From Olleya sp. YS (GTDB taxonomy: Bacteria > Bacteroidota > Bacteroidia > Flavobacteriales > Flavobacteriaceae): 64,000 bases of DNA. Positions 33,261 through 43,630 of the stretch are shown piece by piece. Position numbers and translations under genes: made by a program. Position 1 is the stretch's first letter. Every line of letters begins with the position of its first letter. Where the stretch lies: positions 2,815,001 through 2,879,000 of the forward strand of contig NZ_CP121685.1 of assembly GCF_029760915.1 (NCBI RefSeq), read 5' to 3'. The notes below the pieces were generated by a model. That model was given only the letters and a program-made list of their open reading frames with translations. It ran no database searches and was not told the DNA's origin.

Positions 33261-34682
33261 ATGGAATGTATTTCGGTATTTGATATGCTTAAAATTGGTG
33301 TTGGTCCTTCTAGCTCACATACTTTGGGTCCTTGGCGTGCAGCAGAACGTTGGATGTTTGAGCTTAAAGAGGCTAATGTTTTTGATCAAATTCAAAGAGT
33401 TAAAGTTGACCTTTATGGATCCTTATCTTTAACTGGAAAAGGACACGCTACGGACTTAGCTGTAATGCTAGGATTAAGTGGTGCAGATCCAGAAATTATC
33501 CCAACAGATACTATAGATATTATTATTGCTTCAGTAAATAATACTGAAAAATTAGTATTAAATAATGAACGTATTATTCCGTTTCAACCTAAACAGGATA
33601 TTACTTTTAACAGAGAGTTTTTACCATTTCATGCTAACGGAATTAGGTTTACCGCTTTCGCTAAAAACGAATTGCATACTTCCACATTCTACTCTATTGG
33701 TGGTGGTTTTGTAGTTAAGGAAGAACGTACAGTAGATGCAGAAAATAAAGCCTTGAAAAAGGAATTTCCATTTCCTGTAGATAGAGCTTCAGAGTTATTA
33801 ACGTTTTGCCATTCTGAAAACAAATCTATATCAGAGATTGTTTTAGAAAACGAGCGTGCTTTAAGAACTGATGAAGAGATAGACTTCCAACTTAACAGAA
33901 TATGGCAAACCATGTTAGACTGCATGTTTACAGGTTGTCATACCGAAGGAAACTTACCTGGAGGATTAAATGTACGTCGTCGTGCGTTTGATATGCATAA
34001 AGGTTTAAATGTTGAAATACCTTATATTACACCTCGAGACTGGTTAGAAAGCATTAGACAGAGTGAAGTCAAATTTAGACAAATCCTAAAATGGGTGAGT
34101 TGTTTTGCTTTGAGTGTTAATGAAGTGAATGCCTCACTTGGTCGTGTGGTTACCGCTCCAACCAATGGTAGTGCTGGTGTAATCCCGTCGGTTTTAATGT
34201 ATTATATGGTCATTGAAAATCATGATGCAGATTTTAAACATATCAAACAATTTTTATTAGTTGCTTCAGAGATTGGTAGTCTATTTAAAAAAGGAGCAAC
34301 CATTAGTGCTGCAATGGGTGGTTGTCAAGCTGAAATTGGAGTCTCTTCTGCTATGGCTGCAGCAGCGCTATGTGAATTATTAGGAGGTACACCAGAACAA
34401 GTGATGATTGCTGCAGAGATTGCTATGGAGCATCACTTAGGTTTAACCTGTGACCCAATTGGTGGATTAGTACAAATACCCTGTATAGAACGCAATTCTA
34501 TGGGTGCCATAAAAGCGATTAATGCTGCCGAATTAGCTTTAGAAACCAATCCTGAAAATGTTAAAGTTCCTTTAGATAAAGTCATTGATACCATGTGGGA
34601 AACCGCAAAAGACATGAATACTAAGTACAAAGAAACTTCAGAAGGTGGATTGGCTGTTCGTGTTAATATGGCGGATTGCTAA
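33261..34682 (+). CDS. sdaA: L-serine ammonia-lyase (iron-sulfur, single chain)
   Basis: A 473-residue protein with the diagnostic [12 protein letters not shown] near the N-terminus, the beta domain, and the catalytic domain with [19 protein letters not shown] and [18 protein letters not shown]. Cys residues in these segments ligate the oxygen-sensitive 4Fe-4S cluster. It deaminates serine to pyruvate and ammonia. Length matches the fused (mono) form rather than the two-chain form. It has its own promoter and is not in an operon. Confidence 0.97.
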   Translation: MECISVFDMLKIGVGPSSSHTLGPWRAAERWMFELKEANVFDQIQRVKVDLYGSLSLTGKGHATDLAVMLGLSGADPEIIPTDTIDIIIASVNNTEKLVLNNERIIPFQPKQDITFNREFLPFHANGIRFTAFAKNELHTSTFYSIGGGFVVKEERTVDAENKALKKEFPFPVDRASELLTFCHSENKSISEIVLENERALRTDEEIDFQLNRIWQTMLDCMFTGCHTEGNLPGGLNVRRRAFDMHKGLNVEIPYITPRDWLESIRQSEVKFRQILKWVSCFALSVNEVNASLGRVVTAPTNGSAGVIPSVLMYYMVIENHDADFKHIKQFLLVASEIGSLFKKGATISAAMGGCQAEIGVSSAMAAAALCELLGGTPEQVMIAAEIAMEHHLGLTCDPIGGLVQIPCIERNSMGAIKAINAAELALETNPENVKVPLDKVIDTMWETAKDMNTKYKETSEGGLAVRVNMADC

Positions 34683-34730
34683 CTTGACTACGCTTAACTA
34701 CAGAAAACACTTCTTATTTTACATTTAAGT

Positions 34731-35183
34731 CTATTGCTCACACTTTCGTCTAGTGTCAACTAAATAGATAATTTTCCAGACGTCATTGTCCTTTATCAGT
34801 TGGAAAGAATTGACACCACAATGACTTTTTTGGTCATTAAACCAAAACTCGTAAGGCGTCCACACATTAGCCATATTACCATCAATTTGGACACTATAAC
34901 TCATTAAGTTTTCAAGAAAACTATTATCTTCAGGAATAGATACAATTTGCTTCAAAAAATCAGAAAAGCCACTAGAGTGTAATTGGGTCTCACCATCTTT
35001 ATTTTTGCCAATAGACTGCATAATAACGTCCTTAAACACAACACTTTTCATTAACGTGCTATCTTGAGTATGGAATCCAGCAAAAAAAATATTTATAGAT
35101 TCAATCACTTGTTCTTGTTCTTCTTTTTGAGAAAAACTTACTGTAGAAAATAACAGCAAAATAAGAGTTATTAAAGGTTTCAT
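34731..35183 (-). CDS. Exported NTF2-like (SnoaL/lumazine-binding type) protein
   Basis: A 150-residue protein with a signal peptide (MKPLITLILLLFSTVSFSQ) and a cone-shaped NTF2-like domain: the N-terminal helix INIFFAGFHTQDSTLM, central AMVWTP-like segment (ANVWTPYEFWF) and C-terminal SFQLIKDNDVWKIIYLVDTRR. Such proteins are common in Bacteroidota; ligand unknown. It is monocistronic, converging on sdaA. Confidence 0.8.
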   Translation of the reverse strand: MKPLITLILLLFSTVSFSQKEEQEQVIESINIFFAGFHTQDSTLMKSVVFKDVIMQSIGKNKDGETQLHSSGFSDFLKQIVSIPEDNSFLENLMSYSVQIDGNMANVWTPYEFWFNDQKSHCGVNSFQLIKDNDVWKIIYLVDTRRKCEQ

Positions 35184-35265
35184 AATATAATTTTAATACG
35201 TATTAAAGTGTAAATATAAGTGTTTCAGTAAGAAAGAAAAATTTATGTATAAACCTTTATTTTAG

Positions 35266-35273
35266 TACATTTA
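35266..35273 (+). promoter_or_regulatory. panB: Possible -7 box of panB
   Basis: TACATTTA differs from TAnnTTTG only at the last base, 24 bases before the start codon. Confidence 0.4.
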
Positions 35274-35296
35274 CAATCTATTTAAACTAATAAAAC

Positions 35297-36115
35297 ATGT
35301 CTGTAGCAAAAAAAGAATATAAAAGAGTCACAGTAAAATCGTTAGTCGATATGAAAAAGAATGGAGAAAAAATCTCTATGCTTACAGCATACGATTACAC
35401 TATGGCTAAGATAGTTGATGGAGCTGGTACAGACGTGATTTTAGTTGGTGATTCTGCAAGTAATGTGATGGCTGGACATGAAACAACTTTACCTATTACT
35501 CTAGATCAAATGATTTACCATGCATCTTCTGTTGTACGTGCAATAGATAGAGCTCTAGTTGTGGTTGACATCCCTTTTGGAAGTTATCAAAGTGACCCAA
35601 AAGAAGCTTTACGAAGTGCTATTAGAATCATGAAAGAATCTGGTGGACATGCTGTGAAAATGGAAGGTGGAAGTGAAATAAAAGAATCTATTAAACGTAT
35701 TTTAAATGCAGGAATCCCAGTTATGGGACATTTAGGCTTAACACCTCAATCTATTTATAAATTTGGAACCTACACAGTAAGAGCCAAAGAAGAAGAGGAG
35801 GCTGAGCAATTAAAATCGGATGCACTAATGCTTGAACGTATTGGTTGTTTTGCAATAGTTTTAGAGAAAATTCCAGCAAAATTAGCCCAAGAGGTTGCAA
35901 AAAGTGTTTCTATTCCCGTTATTGGGATTGGAGCTGGTTCTGGTGTTGATGGTCAAGTATTGGTGACGCACGATATGGTTGGTATGACACACGAATTTAA
36001 TCCAAGATTTTTACGTCGTTATATGAATTTATACGAAGACATGACAAAAGCCTTCACCCAATATGGCAAAGATGTTAAAAGTGGTGATTTTCCTAATGAT
36101 TCTGAGCAATATTAA
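35297..36115 (+). CDS. panB: 3-methyl-2-oxobutanoate hydroxymethyltransferase
   Basis: A 272-residue protein with the hallmark motifs of Pan[35 protein letters not shown] (split as [10 protein letters not shown] and GHETTLPI), MPFGSYQ-like [22 protein letters not shown] and [14 protein letters not shown]. It makes ketopantoate for pantothenate and CoA, using methylene-tetrahydrofolate. No panC or panD is nearby. An RluA-type synthase gene follows on the same strand. Confidence 0.97.
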   Translation: MSVAKKEYKRVTVKSLVDMKKNGEKISMLTAYDYTMAKIVDGAGTDVILVGDSASNVMAGHETTLPITLDQMIYHASSVVRAIDRALVVVDIPFGSYQSDPKEALRSAIRIMKESGGHAVKMEGGSEIKESIKRILNAGIPVMGHLGLTPQSIYKFGTYTVRAKEEEEAEQLKSDALMLERIGCFAIVLEKIPAKLAQEVAKSVSIPVIGIGAGSGVDGQVLVTHDMVGMTHEFNPRFLRRYMNLYEDMTKAFTQYGKDVKSGDFPNDSEQY

Positions 36116-36158
36116 TTTCACTTATAGCATTTAGCTATTGGTTCTTAGCCTAAATTTA

Positions 36159-36854
36159 GTGTTTAAAATTCTTTCAAATAAAGACAACCTTCAAGTAATT
36201 TATGAAGACAACCACATTATTCTTGTCAATAAACGTGCAGGAGACATTGTCCAAGGAGATAAAACTGGTGACAAACCCTTAAGTGATGTTGTTAAAGACT
36301 ATATAGCAAAAAAATACAATAAGCCAGGGAACGTCTATTTAGGTACTGTACACCGATTAGATAGACCAACAACAGGATTAGTAATCTTTTCTAAAACAAG
36401 TAAAGCACTTCCTAGACTTAATAAACTATTTGTATCAAAAGACATTTCTAAAACGTATTGGGCTTTGGTTAAAAACAAACCTAAAAAAGAGGCAGACACA
36501 TTAATACATTGGTTAAAAAAGAATCCTAAAAATAACAAATCTACAGCCTATCCAAAAGAAGTCGCTGAGAGTAAAAAAGCCATACTTCATTATAGAACAT
36601 TAAAGAAACTGGATAATTATTACTTATTAGAAATTAATTTGGAAACTGGTCGTCATCATCAAATCAGAACTCAATTAGCAAGTATTGGCTGCCCAATTAA
36701 AGGCGATTTAAAATACGGATTTGATAGAAGTAATAAAGATGCTAGTATTAGTTTACATGCTAGAAACATTCAGTTTACACATCCTGTTTCTAAAGAAGAC
36801 CTCAATATTACTGCGCCTTTACCAAAAGATGCCATTTGGGATGCTTGCTTATAA
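36159..36854 (+). CDS. RluA-family pseudouridine synthase
   Basis: Catalytic core HRLDRPTTGLVIFSKTS (Asp in HRLD is the nucleophile), with GRHHQIRTQLASIGCPIKGD and LHARNIQFTHP as in RluA/RluC/TruC enzymes. I chose the GTG at 36159 (reads FKILSNKDN after the start) because the family normally begins just there; a TTG at 36138 is also possible and no ATG exists before the conserved domain. About 231 residues. It isomerises uridine in rRNA or tRNA; the target site is not determined. It is 43 bp downstream of panB. Confidence 0.9.
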   Translation: MFKILSNKDNLQVIYEDNHIILVNKRAGDIVQGDKTGDKPLSDVVKDYIAKKYNKPGNVYLGTVHRLDRPTTGLVIFSKTSKALPRLNKLFVSKDISKTYWALVKNKPKKEADTLIHWLKKNPKNNKSTAYPKEVAESKKAILHYRTLKKLDNYYLLEINLETGRHHQIRTQLASIGCPIKGDLKYGFDRSNKDASISLHARNIQFTHPVSKEDLNITAPLPKDAIWDACL

Positions 36855-36883
36855 ATTGATTACTTTTATATAAAATTTTATAG

Positions 36884-38254
36884 ATGATTCCACAATTAGT
36901 TCAAGATCAAAAAGACTTTTTTAAGACCAGACAAACCTTAAATGTTACTTATAGGAAGAACCTTTTAAAAAAATTGCTAGCAGAATTAATTACACGAGAA
37001 CATCAAATTACCGAAGCCTTATACCAAGATTTTAAAAAACCAGAGTTTGAATCGATTTTAACCGAAACTGCTATTGTTATACAAGATTTAAAGTTAACCA
37101 TCAAAAAACTAAAACAATGGGCTAAACCAAAACGAGTGTTTCCTAGTTTATTAAATTTTCCATCATCAGATTATTTGTACTCAGAACCTTACGGAACCGT
37201 TTTAGTAATTGCACCATGGAACTATCCTTATCAATTAGCTATAGCACCTTTAGTAGGTGCAATTGCTGCAGGAAATACGGTTATATTAAAACCAAGTGAA
37301 TTAACTCCTAATACTTCTAATCTGATTAATGATATAATCAAAACAGTTTTTAAACCACAGCATGTCACTGTAGTTCAAGGAGGTGTTGAGGTGTCTACTA
37401 AATTATTGGAGCAACAATGGGACTATATATTCTTTACAGGAAGTGTTAACGTAGGTAAAATTGTAGCAAAAGCAGCTGCACCTAACTTAACACCAGTTAC
37501 TTTAGAGTTAGGAGGTAAAAACCCTTGTATTATTGATGAAACTGCCAATATAAAATTAACAGCAAAGCGAATTGTTTGGGGTAAATTTGTTAATGCTGGA
37601 CAGACGTGTATAGCACCAGATTATATATTAATTGATGAGTCTAGAAAAGGAGCATTTTATAAAGCTATGCAAGCAGAAATGGATGAAGCCTACTCTACTA
37701 CTCCACAAAATTCAAAAGACTTTGCACGTGTCATAAACAAAAAGAATTTTGAGCGATTATCTAAAATGCTAATGGATGAAAATTGTGTAATTGGTGGACA
37801 AACAGATGCAGATAATCTATACATTGCGCCAACTTTAATTGACGAACCTAAATTGGATAGTGAGGTTATGAAAGATGAAATTTTTGGACCTATTCTACCT
37901 GTAATTTCTTATAAAAACGAAACTGATTTAGAGCGTATCATTTTATCTTATAACAAACCTTTAAGCTTGTATGTGTTTAGCACAAATTCCGCTAAAGCGA
38001 AACAATTAATGCAACAATTTTCTTTTGGTGGTGGCTGTGTAAACGACACAATAATACACTTTGCTAACCACAGATTACCCTTTGGAGGTGTTGGAAATAG
38101 TGGAATTGGAGCTTATCATGGTAAACACACTTTTGATACCTTTTCTCATAAAAAGGCTGTCGTAAAAAAAGGAAATTGGTTGGATTTACCAATGCGTTAC
38201 GCACCTTATAAAGGAAAAGTTGAATTGATTAGAAAAGTATTGAAGTGGCTATAA
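36884..38254 (+). CDS. Aldehyde dehydrogenase (class 3 type)
   Basis: A 456-residue NAD(P)-dependent dehydrogenase. Seen are IAPWNYPYQLAIAPLVGAIAAGN (split: IAPWNYP, PLVGAIAAGN), FTGSVNVGK, the catalytic Glu in VTLELGGKNP and the catalytic Cys in NAGQTCIAPDY, plus the C-terminal LPFGGVGNSGIGAYHGKHTF (split: LPFGGVGNSG, GAYHGKHTF). Length and motifs fit class 3 aldehyde dehydrogenases that oxidise fatty or aromatic aldehydes. Physiological substrate unknown. It follows the RluA gene by 29 bp. Confidence 0.94.
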   Translation: MIPQLVQDQKDFFKTRQTLNVTYRKNLLKKLLAELITREHQITEALYQDFKKPEFESILTETAIVIQDLKLTIKKLKQWAKPKRVFPSLLNFPSSDYLYSEPYGTVLVIAPWNYPYQLAIAPLVGAIAAGNTVILKPSELTPNTSNLINDIIKTVFKPQHVTVVQGGVEVSTKLLEQQWDYIFFTGSVNVGKIVAKAAAPNLTPVTLELGGKNPCIIDETANIKLTAKRIVWGKFVNAGQTCIAPDYILIDESRKGAFYKAMQAEMDEAYSTTPQNSKDFARVINKKNFERLSKMLMDENCVIGGQTDADNLYIAPTLIDEPKLDSEVMKDEIFGPILPVISYKNETDLERIILSYNKPLSLYVFSTNSAKAKQLMQQFSFGGGCVNDTIIHFANHRLPFGGVGNSGIGAYHGKHTFDTFSHKKAVVKKGNWLDLPMRYAPYKGKVELIRKVLKWL

Positions 38255-38256
38255 AT

Positions 38257-39084
38257 TTATTCTAAATTTCTATAAGGGTAAGTCAAGGTTAATTGCACTC
38301 CATTACCTTGTGTTGAACTCAAATTTAAGTCTGCATTTATTAACGCTGCACGACTTTTCATATTGATTAGTCCAGAACCTTGATCAATGGTTTTTTCGTC
38401 AAATCCTACACCATTGTCTTTTAACGATAGTAGTAGTTTATTTTCTGAAAAATTTAGATTAATTTTTAAAGTTTCTGCATCAGCATATTTTACTGTATTT
38501 GAAATAAATTCCTGAACTATTCTAAATAATATAATACTGTCTTTAGGTTGATTAAAAAACTCTGGGTTACCTTCAATAATAACCGAAGCTTCTAATAATT
38601 TAAGCTTATTTAAACGTTCTACTTCACTTTTTACAGAATCTATAAAACCTCTATTAGCAATGACATCACTATTTAATGTTTTAGAGAGTAAACGTAACTC
38701 ACTTAAACCTTCTTTTACAGCATTTTTAGTTTCTGTAAACGATGCCTTAATGGTTTCTGGGACTTGAGTATTTAGTATACTCATATTCATATTTGCAACA
38801 GATAGGATTTGTCCAACATTATCATGCAATTCTTGTCCTATGTTTTTTAACGTTTGTTCTTGTATTTCTATTTGCGTATTTGTTAGCTCCTCCTCAAATG
38901 CTTTTTGCTGCTTAACTTTATCTAAAATAAGTTTGTTTTTTCTTTTTTGAAAAACCACAAAAAACAAAATAATAAGTGTACAAACTATTAGTAATATACC
39001 AATCATGTATGCCAATAAATACCGCTCTGAACTGGACGACATTGGACTGTCTAAATTTTGAAATTGTAAGTATAAACTAATCAT
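38257..39084 (-). CDS. Sensor histidine kinase, HisKA_3/LiaS-NarX type
   Basis: I take the ATG at 39084, whose bases overlap the TAG stop of the upstream gene (ATGATTAG), giving 275 residues; an ATG at 39102 is the alternative. One transmembrane helix (about residues 22-43) is followed by a coiled linker, the phosphoacceptor box IGQELHDNVGQILS, and a HATPase domain (FRIVQEFISNTVKYADA, DNGVGF, GSGLINMKSRA). The periplasmic part is very short, so sensing probably involves the coupled seven-helix protein. No response-regulator gene is adjacent, so the partner is elsewhere. Confidence 0.92.
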   Translation of the reverse strand: MISLYLQFQNLDSPMSSSSERYLLAYMIGILLIVCTLIILFFVVFQKRKNKLILDKVKQQKAFEEELTNTQIEIQEQTLKNIGQELHDNVGQILSVANMNMSILNTQVPETIKASFTETKNAVKEGLSELRLLSKTLNSDVIANRGFIDSVKSEVERLNKLKLLEASVIIEGNPEFFNQPKDSIILFRIVQEFISNTVKYADAETLKINLNFSENKLLLSLKDNGVGFDEKTIDQGSGLINMKSRAALINADLNLSSTQGNGVQLTLTYPYRNLE

Positions 39085-39793
39085 GCTCTGGTTTTGATAC
39101 AATAAAGCCTATGGTAAACGCTAGATACATAAATACAATTGAAAATAAATAAATGTAATTTTTTAAAGCCATAAAATGTACGTCTTCACCATTAAAATAT
39201 TGCTCGTAAAACATTAATGGCGTAGTCACAATCCAAAATACTAATACACCTATTGCAATATAAAAACTTAAAGATTTATAAAAATTTAAGATTTTTTCCG
39301 AATTAAGCAACTCAAAAAAATAACTAAATGTAACTAACAATATTAAAAATAAACTTAATATTTCAATAGATAATAAGAAATTGTTGTGATACGCTTTATA
39401 ATTAAAAAATATAAATACTACAGATGCTATCAAAAAAAATATTGTTGCGATTTTGATTGTTTTTTTTGTAGCAATAATATTAGAAACTTTATAAAAGTAA
39501 TATGAAATAATTAATGAACCTACTATTGTCCAAAAAAGAGCATAAAACCAATAGTTTTTTTCAAATATTGTATCTGAAATTATATTTTGAAACCATCTTA
39601 GAGTTTCTGAATTTTTGGCAACTCTTGGATAAGCACCTAATGTTTCAATAAGCTGAATATAAACTAAAAACCAAATAAAAATTCTTGCAGCTTTAGATTT
39701 AAATTTTTTATAAAAAAACAAACCGGTTATAGCTGCAAGAATTTCTGCTCCTCTGTAGATTACAACATAATTATCTATTAAAAAGGAGCTCAT
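39077..39793 (-). CDS. Seven-helix membrane protein coupled to the histidine kinase
   Basis: A 238-residue protein with about seven hydrophobic helices and few loops; aromatic-rich (Tyr/Phe). No family was recognised. It overlaps the kinase gene by 8 bases, so translation is coupled and a sensor or receptor role for the kinase is plausible. Topology is inferred from hydrophobicity. Confidence 0.75.
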   Translation of the reverse strand: MSSFLIDNYVVIYRGAEILAAITGLFFYKKFKSKAARIFIWFLVYIQLIETLGAYPRVAKNSETLRWFQNIISDTIFEKNYWFYALFWTIVGSLIISYYFYKVSNIIATKKTIKIATIFFLIASVVFIFFNYKAYHNNFLLSIEILSLFLILLVTFSYFFELLNSEKILNFYKSLSFYIAIGVLVFWIVTTPLMFYEQYFNGEDVHFMALKNYIYLFSIVFMYLAFTIGFIVSKPEHD

Positions 39794-39814
39794 ATATTAT
39801 GTAATAATTTTAGT

Positions 39815-40279
39815 TTATTGTGGATAAGCTGCTGTAGGTGGATATCCATTTAATCCTCTATCTAAACCATTTGCATCAGTGATATCATCATGTCCATCTC
39901 CTCTTTCATTTGGTTGAGTAGGAACCATGAAAATAGTAGTATATCCACCTTCTCCAACAGATTTGTCAACGCCTAAATAAAACCGTAAACCGTCTGCGTT
40001 AGGATAATTTTCAGTTACCATGCTTATAAAAGAATTTAAATCGCTTATAGAGTACCATGAAGAACGATTGTCGCCTTCATTATATGCTACTTGATCATTA
40101 ACGGTTTTTCTTAAATCTGTCCAGTTGTCGCTTAATTCTTTAGCTTCTGCTGATGTAATAATTCCACTAGGTGTAGAAATTGGTGGTGTCATAGGTGTTT
40201 GGTTAAATGAGTTAAAATAAAAATACGTGGCTAATGCGCCTAAAATTAATCCTAAGACTAGGATTCCTAAGTTTTTCAT
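39815..40279 (-). CDS. Hypothetical membrane-anchored protein
   Basis: A 154-residue protein with an N-terminal Gly/Leu-rich anchor (LGILVLGLILGALATYFYF) and a Pro-rich linker (TPMTPPISTPSG), then a soluble domain with SSWYSISDLNSFI, LRFYLGVDK and a C-terminal RGDGHDDITDANGLDRG segment. The latter is rich in Asp and Gly and could bind metal. No known family was recognised. It is 22 bp upstream of the seven-helix protein gene, same strand. Confidence 0.7.
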   Translation of the reverse strand: MKNLGILVLGLILGALATYFYFNSFNQTPMTPPISTPSGIITSAEAKELSDNWTDLRKTVNDQVAYNEGDNRSSWYSISDLNSFISMVTENYPNADGLRFYLGVDKSVGEGGYTTIFMVPTQPNERGDGHDDITDANGLDRGLNGYPPTAAYPQ

Positions 40280-40353
40280 AAAATTTGGTTATTGATTAAT
40301 AGTTAAAGGTAAAGTAACAAAAAGAAATCATTTCCTACAAATCTAATACCAGA

Positions 40354-41889
40354 TTATCCTAACCAACCATCTCTATCCAAACTTCTATATTGAATGGCTT
40401 CGCTAATATGATTGCCTTTAATATCTGGACTTTGCTCTAAATCTGCAATAGTTCTAGCTACTTTTAAAATTCTATCATAAGCTCTTGCAGATAGATTTAA
40501 ACGTTCCATAGCAGTTTTTAAAAGTTGTTTTGAGGTGTCTTCTAGCTTACAATAGACTCGGATTTGTTTGGTAGACATTTGTGCATTATAATGTACATTA
40601 TCATAAGCCTCAAATCTTTTAGTCTGAAGTTGCCTAGCTTCTGTAACGCGTTTTCGTATCTCTACAGAAGATTCTCCTTTACGCTCTTCTGATAATTTTT
40701 CAAAAGGTACAGGAGTGACTTCAATGTGTATGTCTATTCTATCTAACAATGGACCAGAAATTTTACTTAAATAGCGTTGCATTTCTGCTGGACTACTAGT
40801 TACAGGAGCATCAGGATCGTTAAAATAGCCACTAGGACTAGGATTCATACTAGCCACCAACATAAAAGAGGATGGATAGGTCACGGTAAACTTAGCTCTG
40901 GATATGGTGACTTCTCTATCTTCTAATGGTTGACGCATGACCTCTAAAACACCACGTTTAAACTCTGGAAGTTCGTCTAAAAATAAAACTCCATTATGAG
41001 ATAAGGAGATTTCTCCAGGTTGTGGATAGGCACCACCACCAACTAGTGCGACATCACTAATGGTGTGATGTGGACTTCTAAATGGTCTTTGCGCCATTAA
41101 ACCTGAATCTTTAACACGTCCAACCACACTGTGTATTTTAGTTGTTTCTAAAGCTTCATGTAAAGTCATTGGTGGCAAAATACTAGGTAAACGTTTTGCC
41201 AACATTGTTTTTCCTGCTCCTGGAGGACCAATTAAAATAATATTGTGTCCTCCTGCTGCCGCAATTTCCATGCAACGTTTTATAGATTCTTGACCTTTGA
41301 CATCGCTAAAATCAAATTCAGGAAACTCTAAGTTTTTTTCAAATTCTTTTCTAGTATCAATTATGGTTTGTTCTAAAGCCTCTCCTTTATCAAAATAATT
41401 AATGACTTGCTTAATGTTTTCAACTCCGTATACTTCTAAACCATCAACAATTGCTGCCTCCTTTACATTTTGTATTGGTAAAATAAACCCTTTATACCCT
41501 TCTTCCCTAGCTTTAATAGCTATTGGTAAAGCACCTTTAATGGGTTGTAAACTACCATCTAAAGATAATTCTCCCATGATTAAAAAGTCCTCTAAATTTT
41601 CTGCTGCTATTTGTTTAGAAGCAGACAAAATACCCATTGCCAAAGTTAAATCGTAAGCAGACCCTTCCTTTCTTAGGTCTGCAGGTGACATATTAATGAT
41701 GATTTTTTTACCAGGAATTTTATAACCGTTATTTTGAAGCGCAGCAGCAATCCTAAAATTACTTTCTTTAATGGCATTATCCGGAAGTCCAACAAGATGG
41801 TAACCAATTCCGCTATCAACATTAACTTCTACTGTTACCGTTGTTGCTTCAACACCAAAGACAGCGCTTCCAAAAACTTTTTTGAGCAT
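40354..41889 (-). CDS. YifB/ComM-family Mg-chelatase-like AAA+ ATPase
   Basis: A 511-residue protein: N-terminal ComM domain (FGVEATTVTVEVNVDSG, VGLPDNAIKES, NMSPADLRKEGSAYDL), Walker A GPPGAGKT, Walker B LFLDELPEF, sensor region SMNPSPSGY and C-terminal Mg-chelatase domain (SARAYDRILKVARTIADL). ComM is a branch-migration helicase that aids integration of donor DNA in natural transformation. Presence does not by itself show competence. Transcribed alone. Confidence 0.94.
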   Translation of the reverse strand: MLKKVFGSAVFGVEATTVTVEVNVDSGIGYHLVGLPDNAIKESNFRIAAALQNNGYKIPGKKIIINMSPADLRKEGSAYDLTLAMGILSASKQIAAENLEDFLIMGELSLDGSLQPIKGALPIAIKAREEGYKGFILPIQNVKEAAIVDGLEVYGVENIKQVINYFDKGEALEQTIIDTRKEFEKNLEFPEFDFSDVKGQESIKRCMEIAAAGGHNIILIGPPGAGKTMLAKRLPSILPPMTLHEALETTKIHSVVGRVKDSGLMAQRPFRSPHHTISDVALVGGGAYPQPGEISLSHNGVLFLDELPEFKRGVLEVMRQPLEDREVTISRAKFTVTYPSSFMLVASMNPSPSGYFNDPDAPVTSSPAEMQRYLSKISGPLLDRIDIHIEVTPVPFEKLSEERKGESSVEIRKRVTEARQLQTKRFEAYDNVHYNAQMSTKQIRVYCKLEDTSKQLLKTAMERLNLSARAYDRILKVARTIADLEQSPDIKGNHISEAIQYRSLDRDGWLG

Positions 41890-41958
41890 AGATAGGTTAG
41901 TTTAGAAAATAAAAGTAGGAAATTTATGTTGTTCTAGAAAATAGAAAACAATTTGTAT

Positions 41959-43587
41959 CTAATTAATTTCTAAAGAAGTAAACTCAAACTTTCCACCATC
42001 AAACAAGCCTTTATCACTTAATTTTAGGGATGGAATAACTAACAAAGCCATAAAAGATAAGGTCATGTAAGGTGCATGCAACGTAGCACCTAATTGCTTA
42101 GCCATTTTATCTAAAGCTGCATAGGAGTGTCCAATCGTTTCGGCATTTTGGTCGCTCATGATACCTGCAACTGGAAGTGGTACAATACGTTCTTCGGAAT
42201 TTGATACAGCACAGATTCCGCCTTTATTTTCAATAATTAGATTTACTGCTTTACAAATAGCATTATCGCTAACGCCTACTGCAATAATATTATGTGAATC
42301 ATGGCCTACAGAACTGGCTATAGCTCCTTCTTTTAATCCAAAATTTTTAATAAATGCTAGTGCTGGAGCATCATTCTTATAACGATTAACAACTGACATT
42401 TTTAGAATATCAGTAGCTGTATTGGATACTAGATTTCCGTTTTGGATCGTAGCTTCTTCTTTAAGTTGATTGGTTACTAATTGACCATCCAAAGCTTGAA
42501 TCACACGTATGTGTTTAGCTGAGTTTTCGACTTTAAAATCATCAACAGTTTTCTTTTTTGTATTGAAATTATTAAGGTTTTTAAATACTACATGTTTTAC
42601 TAATGAAGTCCCATTATCATAAACCAACTCACCATTGATATAAGTTTTAAGCGTTTTAAAATCTGTTAAATTATCAACAATTATAAAATCTGCAGCATCA
42701 CCTTCCTGGAGTAAACCAACGTCCAAATTATAATGTTTGACAGGATTGACACAAGCTACTTGCAATACTTTAAATACATTAATATTCTTGTCTACAGCAC
42801 GTTTACATAGTTCGTTAATATGATTTAATAATAAATCGTCTGGATGTTTATCGTCACTACAAAACATCATGTTTTGGTAATGCTCTGGAAGCAAATCGAT
42901 TAAAGCGTCAAAATTTTTAGCTGCACTACCTTCTCTAATCAATATTTTCATTCCTTTTTGAAGCTTTTCCAACGCTTCATCATAGGTAAAACACTCGTGA
43001 TCTGTACTTATTCCAGCATTGATGTATTTGGTAACGTCATCACCTTTTAAACCTGGAGCGTGACCATCTACTGGTTTATTATAGTGTTTTGCCCAAGCAA
43101 TTTTTTTAAGCACTTCTTCATCATTAAATAAAACGCCAGGATAGTTCATCATTTCGGCTAAATATTTTATATCTGGATTAGCCATTAAGGTTTTAATATC
43201 CTCAGAATCTATAACTGCTCCAGCCGATTCAAACGTCGTTGCTGGTACGCAACTTGGTGCACCAAAATTAAATTTAAAAGGAGTTTGTTTACCATTATTA
43301 ATCATAAACTGGACACCTTCTACACCTAAAACATTTGCAATTTCATGAGGATCACTAACAGTTGCTACGGTTCCATGTTTAACTGTTATTTTAGCAAATT
43401 CTGATGGTACTAGCATAGAACTTTCTATATGGATGTGTGCATCGACAAAACCAGGTAATATGTAATGATTTATGTTATGCTCTTTTTCGGTAATAGATTC
43501 AATTTTACCAGAATTGATAGTGATTTCTCCACTAAAAATACGTTGGTTTTGGATATCTACAATTTGTCCTTGGATGGTTTTCATCAT
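41959..43587 (-). CDS. ade: Adenine deaminase
   Basis: A 542-residue amidohydrolase: metal-binding [10 protein letters not shown] (His51, His53), [42 protein letters not shown] and [14 protein letters not shown] are all characteristic of Ade. It converts adenine to hypoxanthine and ammonia in purine salvage. Transcribed leftward after the dsbD terminator, with 69 bp to the ComM gene. Confidence 0.96.
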   Translation of the reverse strand: MMKTIQGQIVDIQNQRIFSGEITINSGKIESITEKEHNINHYILPGFVDAHIHIESSMLVPSEFAKITVKHGTVATVSDPHEIANVLGVEGVQFMINNGKQTPFKFNFGAPSCVPATTFESAGAVIDSEDIKTLMANPDIKYLAEMMNYPGVLFNDEEVLKKIAWAKHYNKPVDGHAPGLKGDDVTKYINAGISTDHECFTYDEALEKLQKGMKILIREGSAAKNFDALIDLLPEHYQNMMFCSDDKHPDDLLLNHINELCKRAVDKNINVFKVLQVACVNPVKHYNLDVGLLQEGDAADFIIVDNLTDFKTLKTYINGELVYDNGTSLVKHVVFKNLNNFNTKKKTVDDFKVENSAKHIRVIQALDGQLVTNQLKEEATIQNGNLVSNTATDILKMSVVNRYKNDAPALAFIKNFGLKEGAIASSVGHDSHNIIAVGVSDNAICKAVNLIIENKGGICAVSNSEERIVPLPVAGIMSDQNAETIGHSYAALDKMAKQLGATLHAPYMTLSFMALLVIPSLKLSDKGLFDGGKFEFTSLEIN

Positions 43588-43602
43588 AACATTACAGTAA
43601 AA

Positions 43603-43625
43603 AAATCCTGCATAAAGCAGGATTT
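43603..43625 (-). terminator. Terminator of the pabB-tilS-dsbD operon
   Basis: aaatcctgc and gcaggattt form a perfect 9-bp stem with a 5-base loop; on the minus strand seven T follow. It starts 6 bases past the dsbD stop. Confidence 0.88.
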
Positions 43626-43630
43626 AAAAT

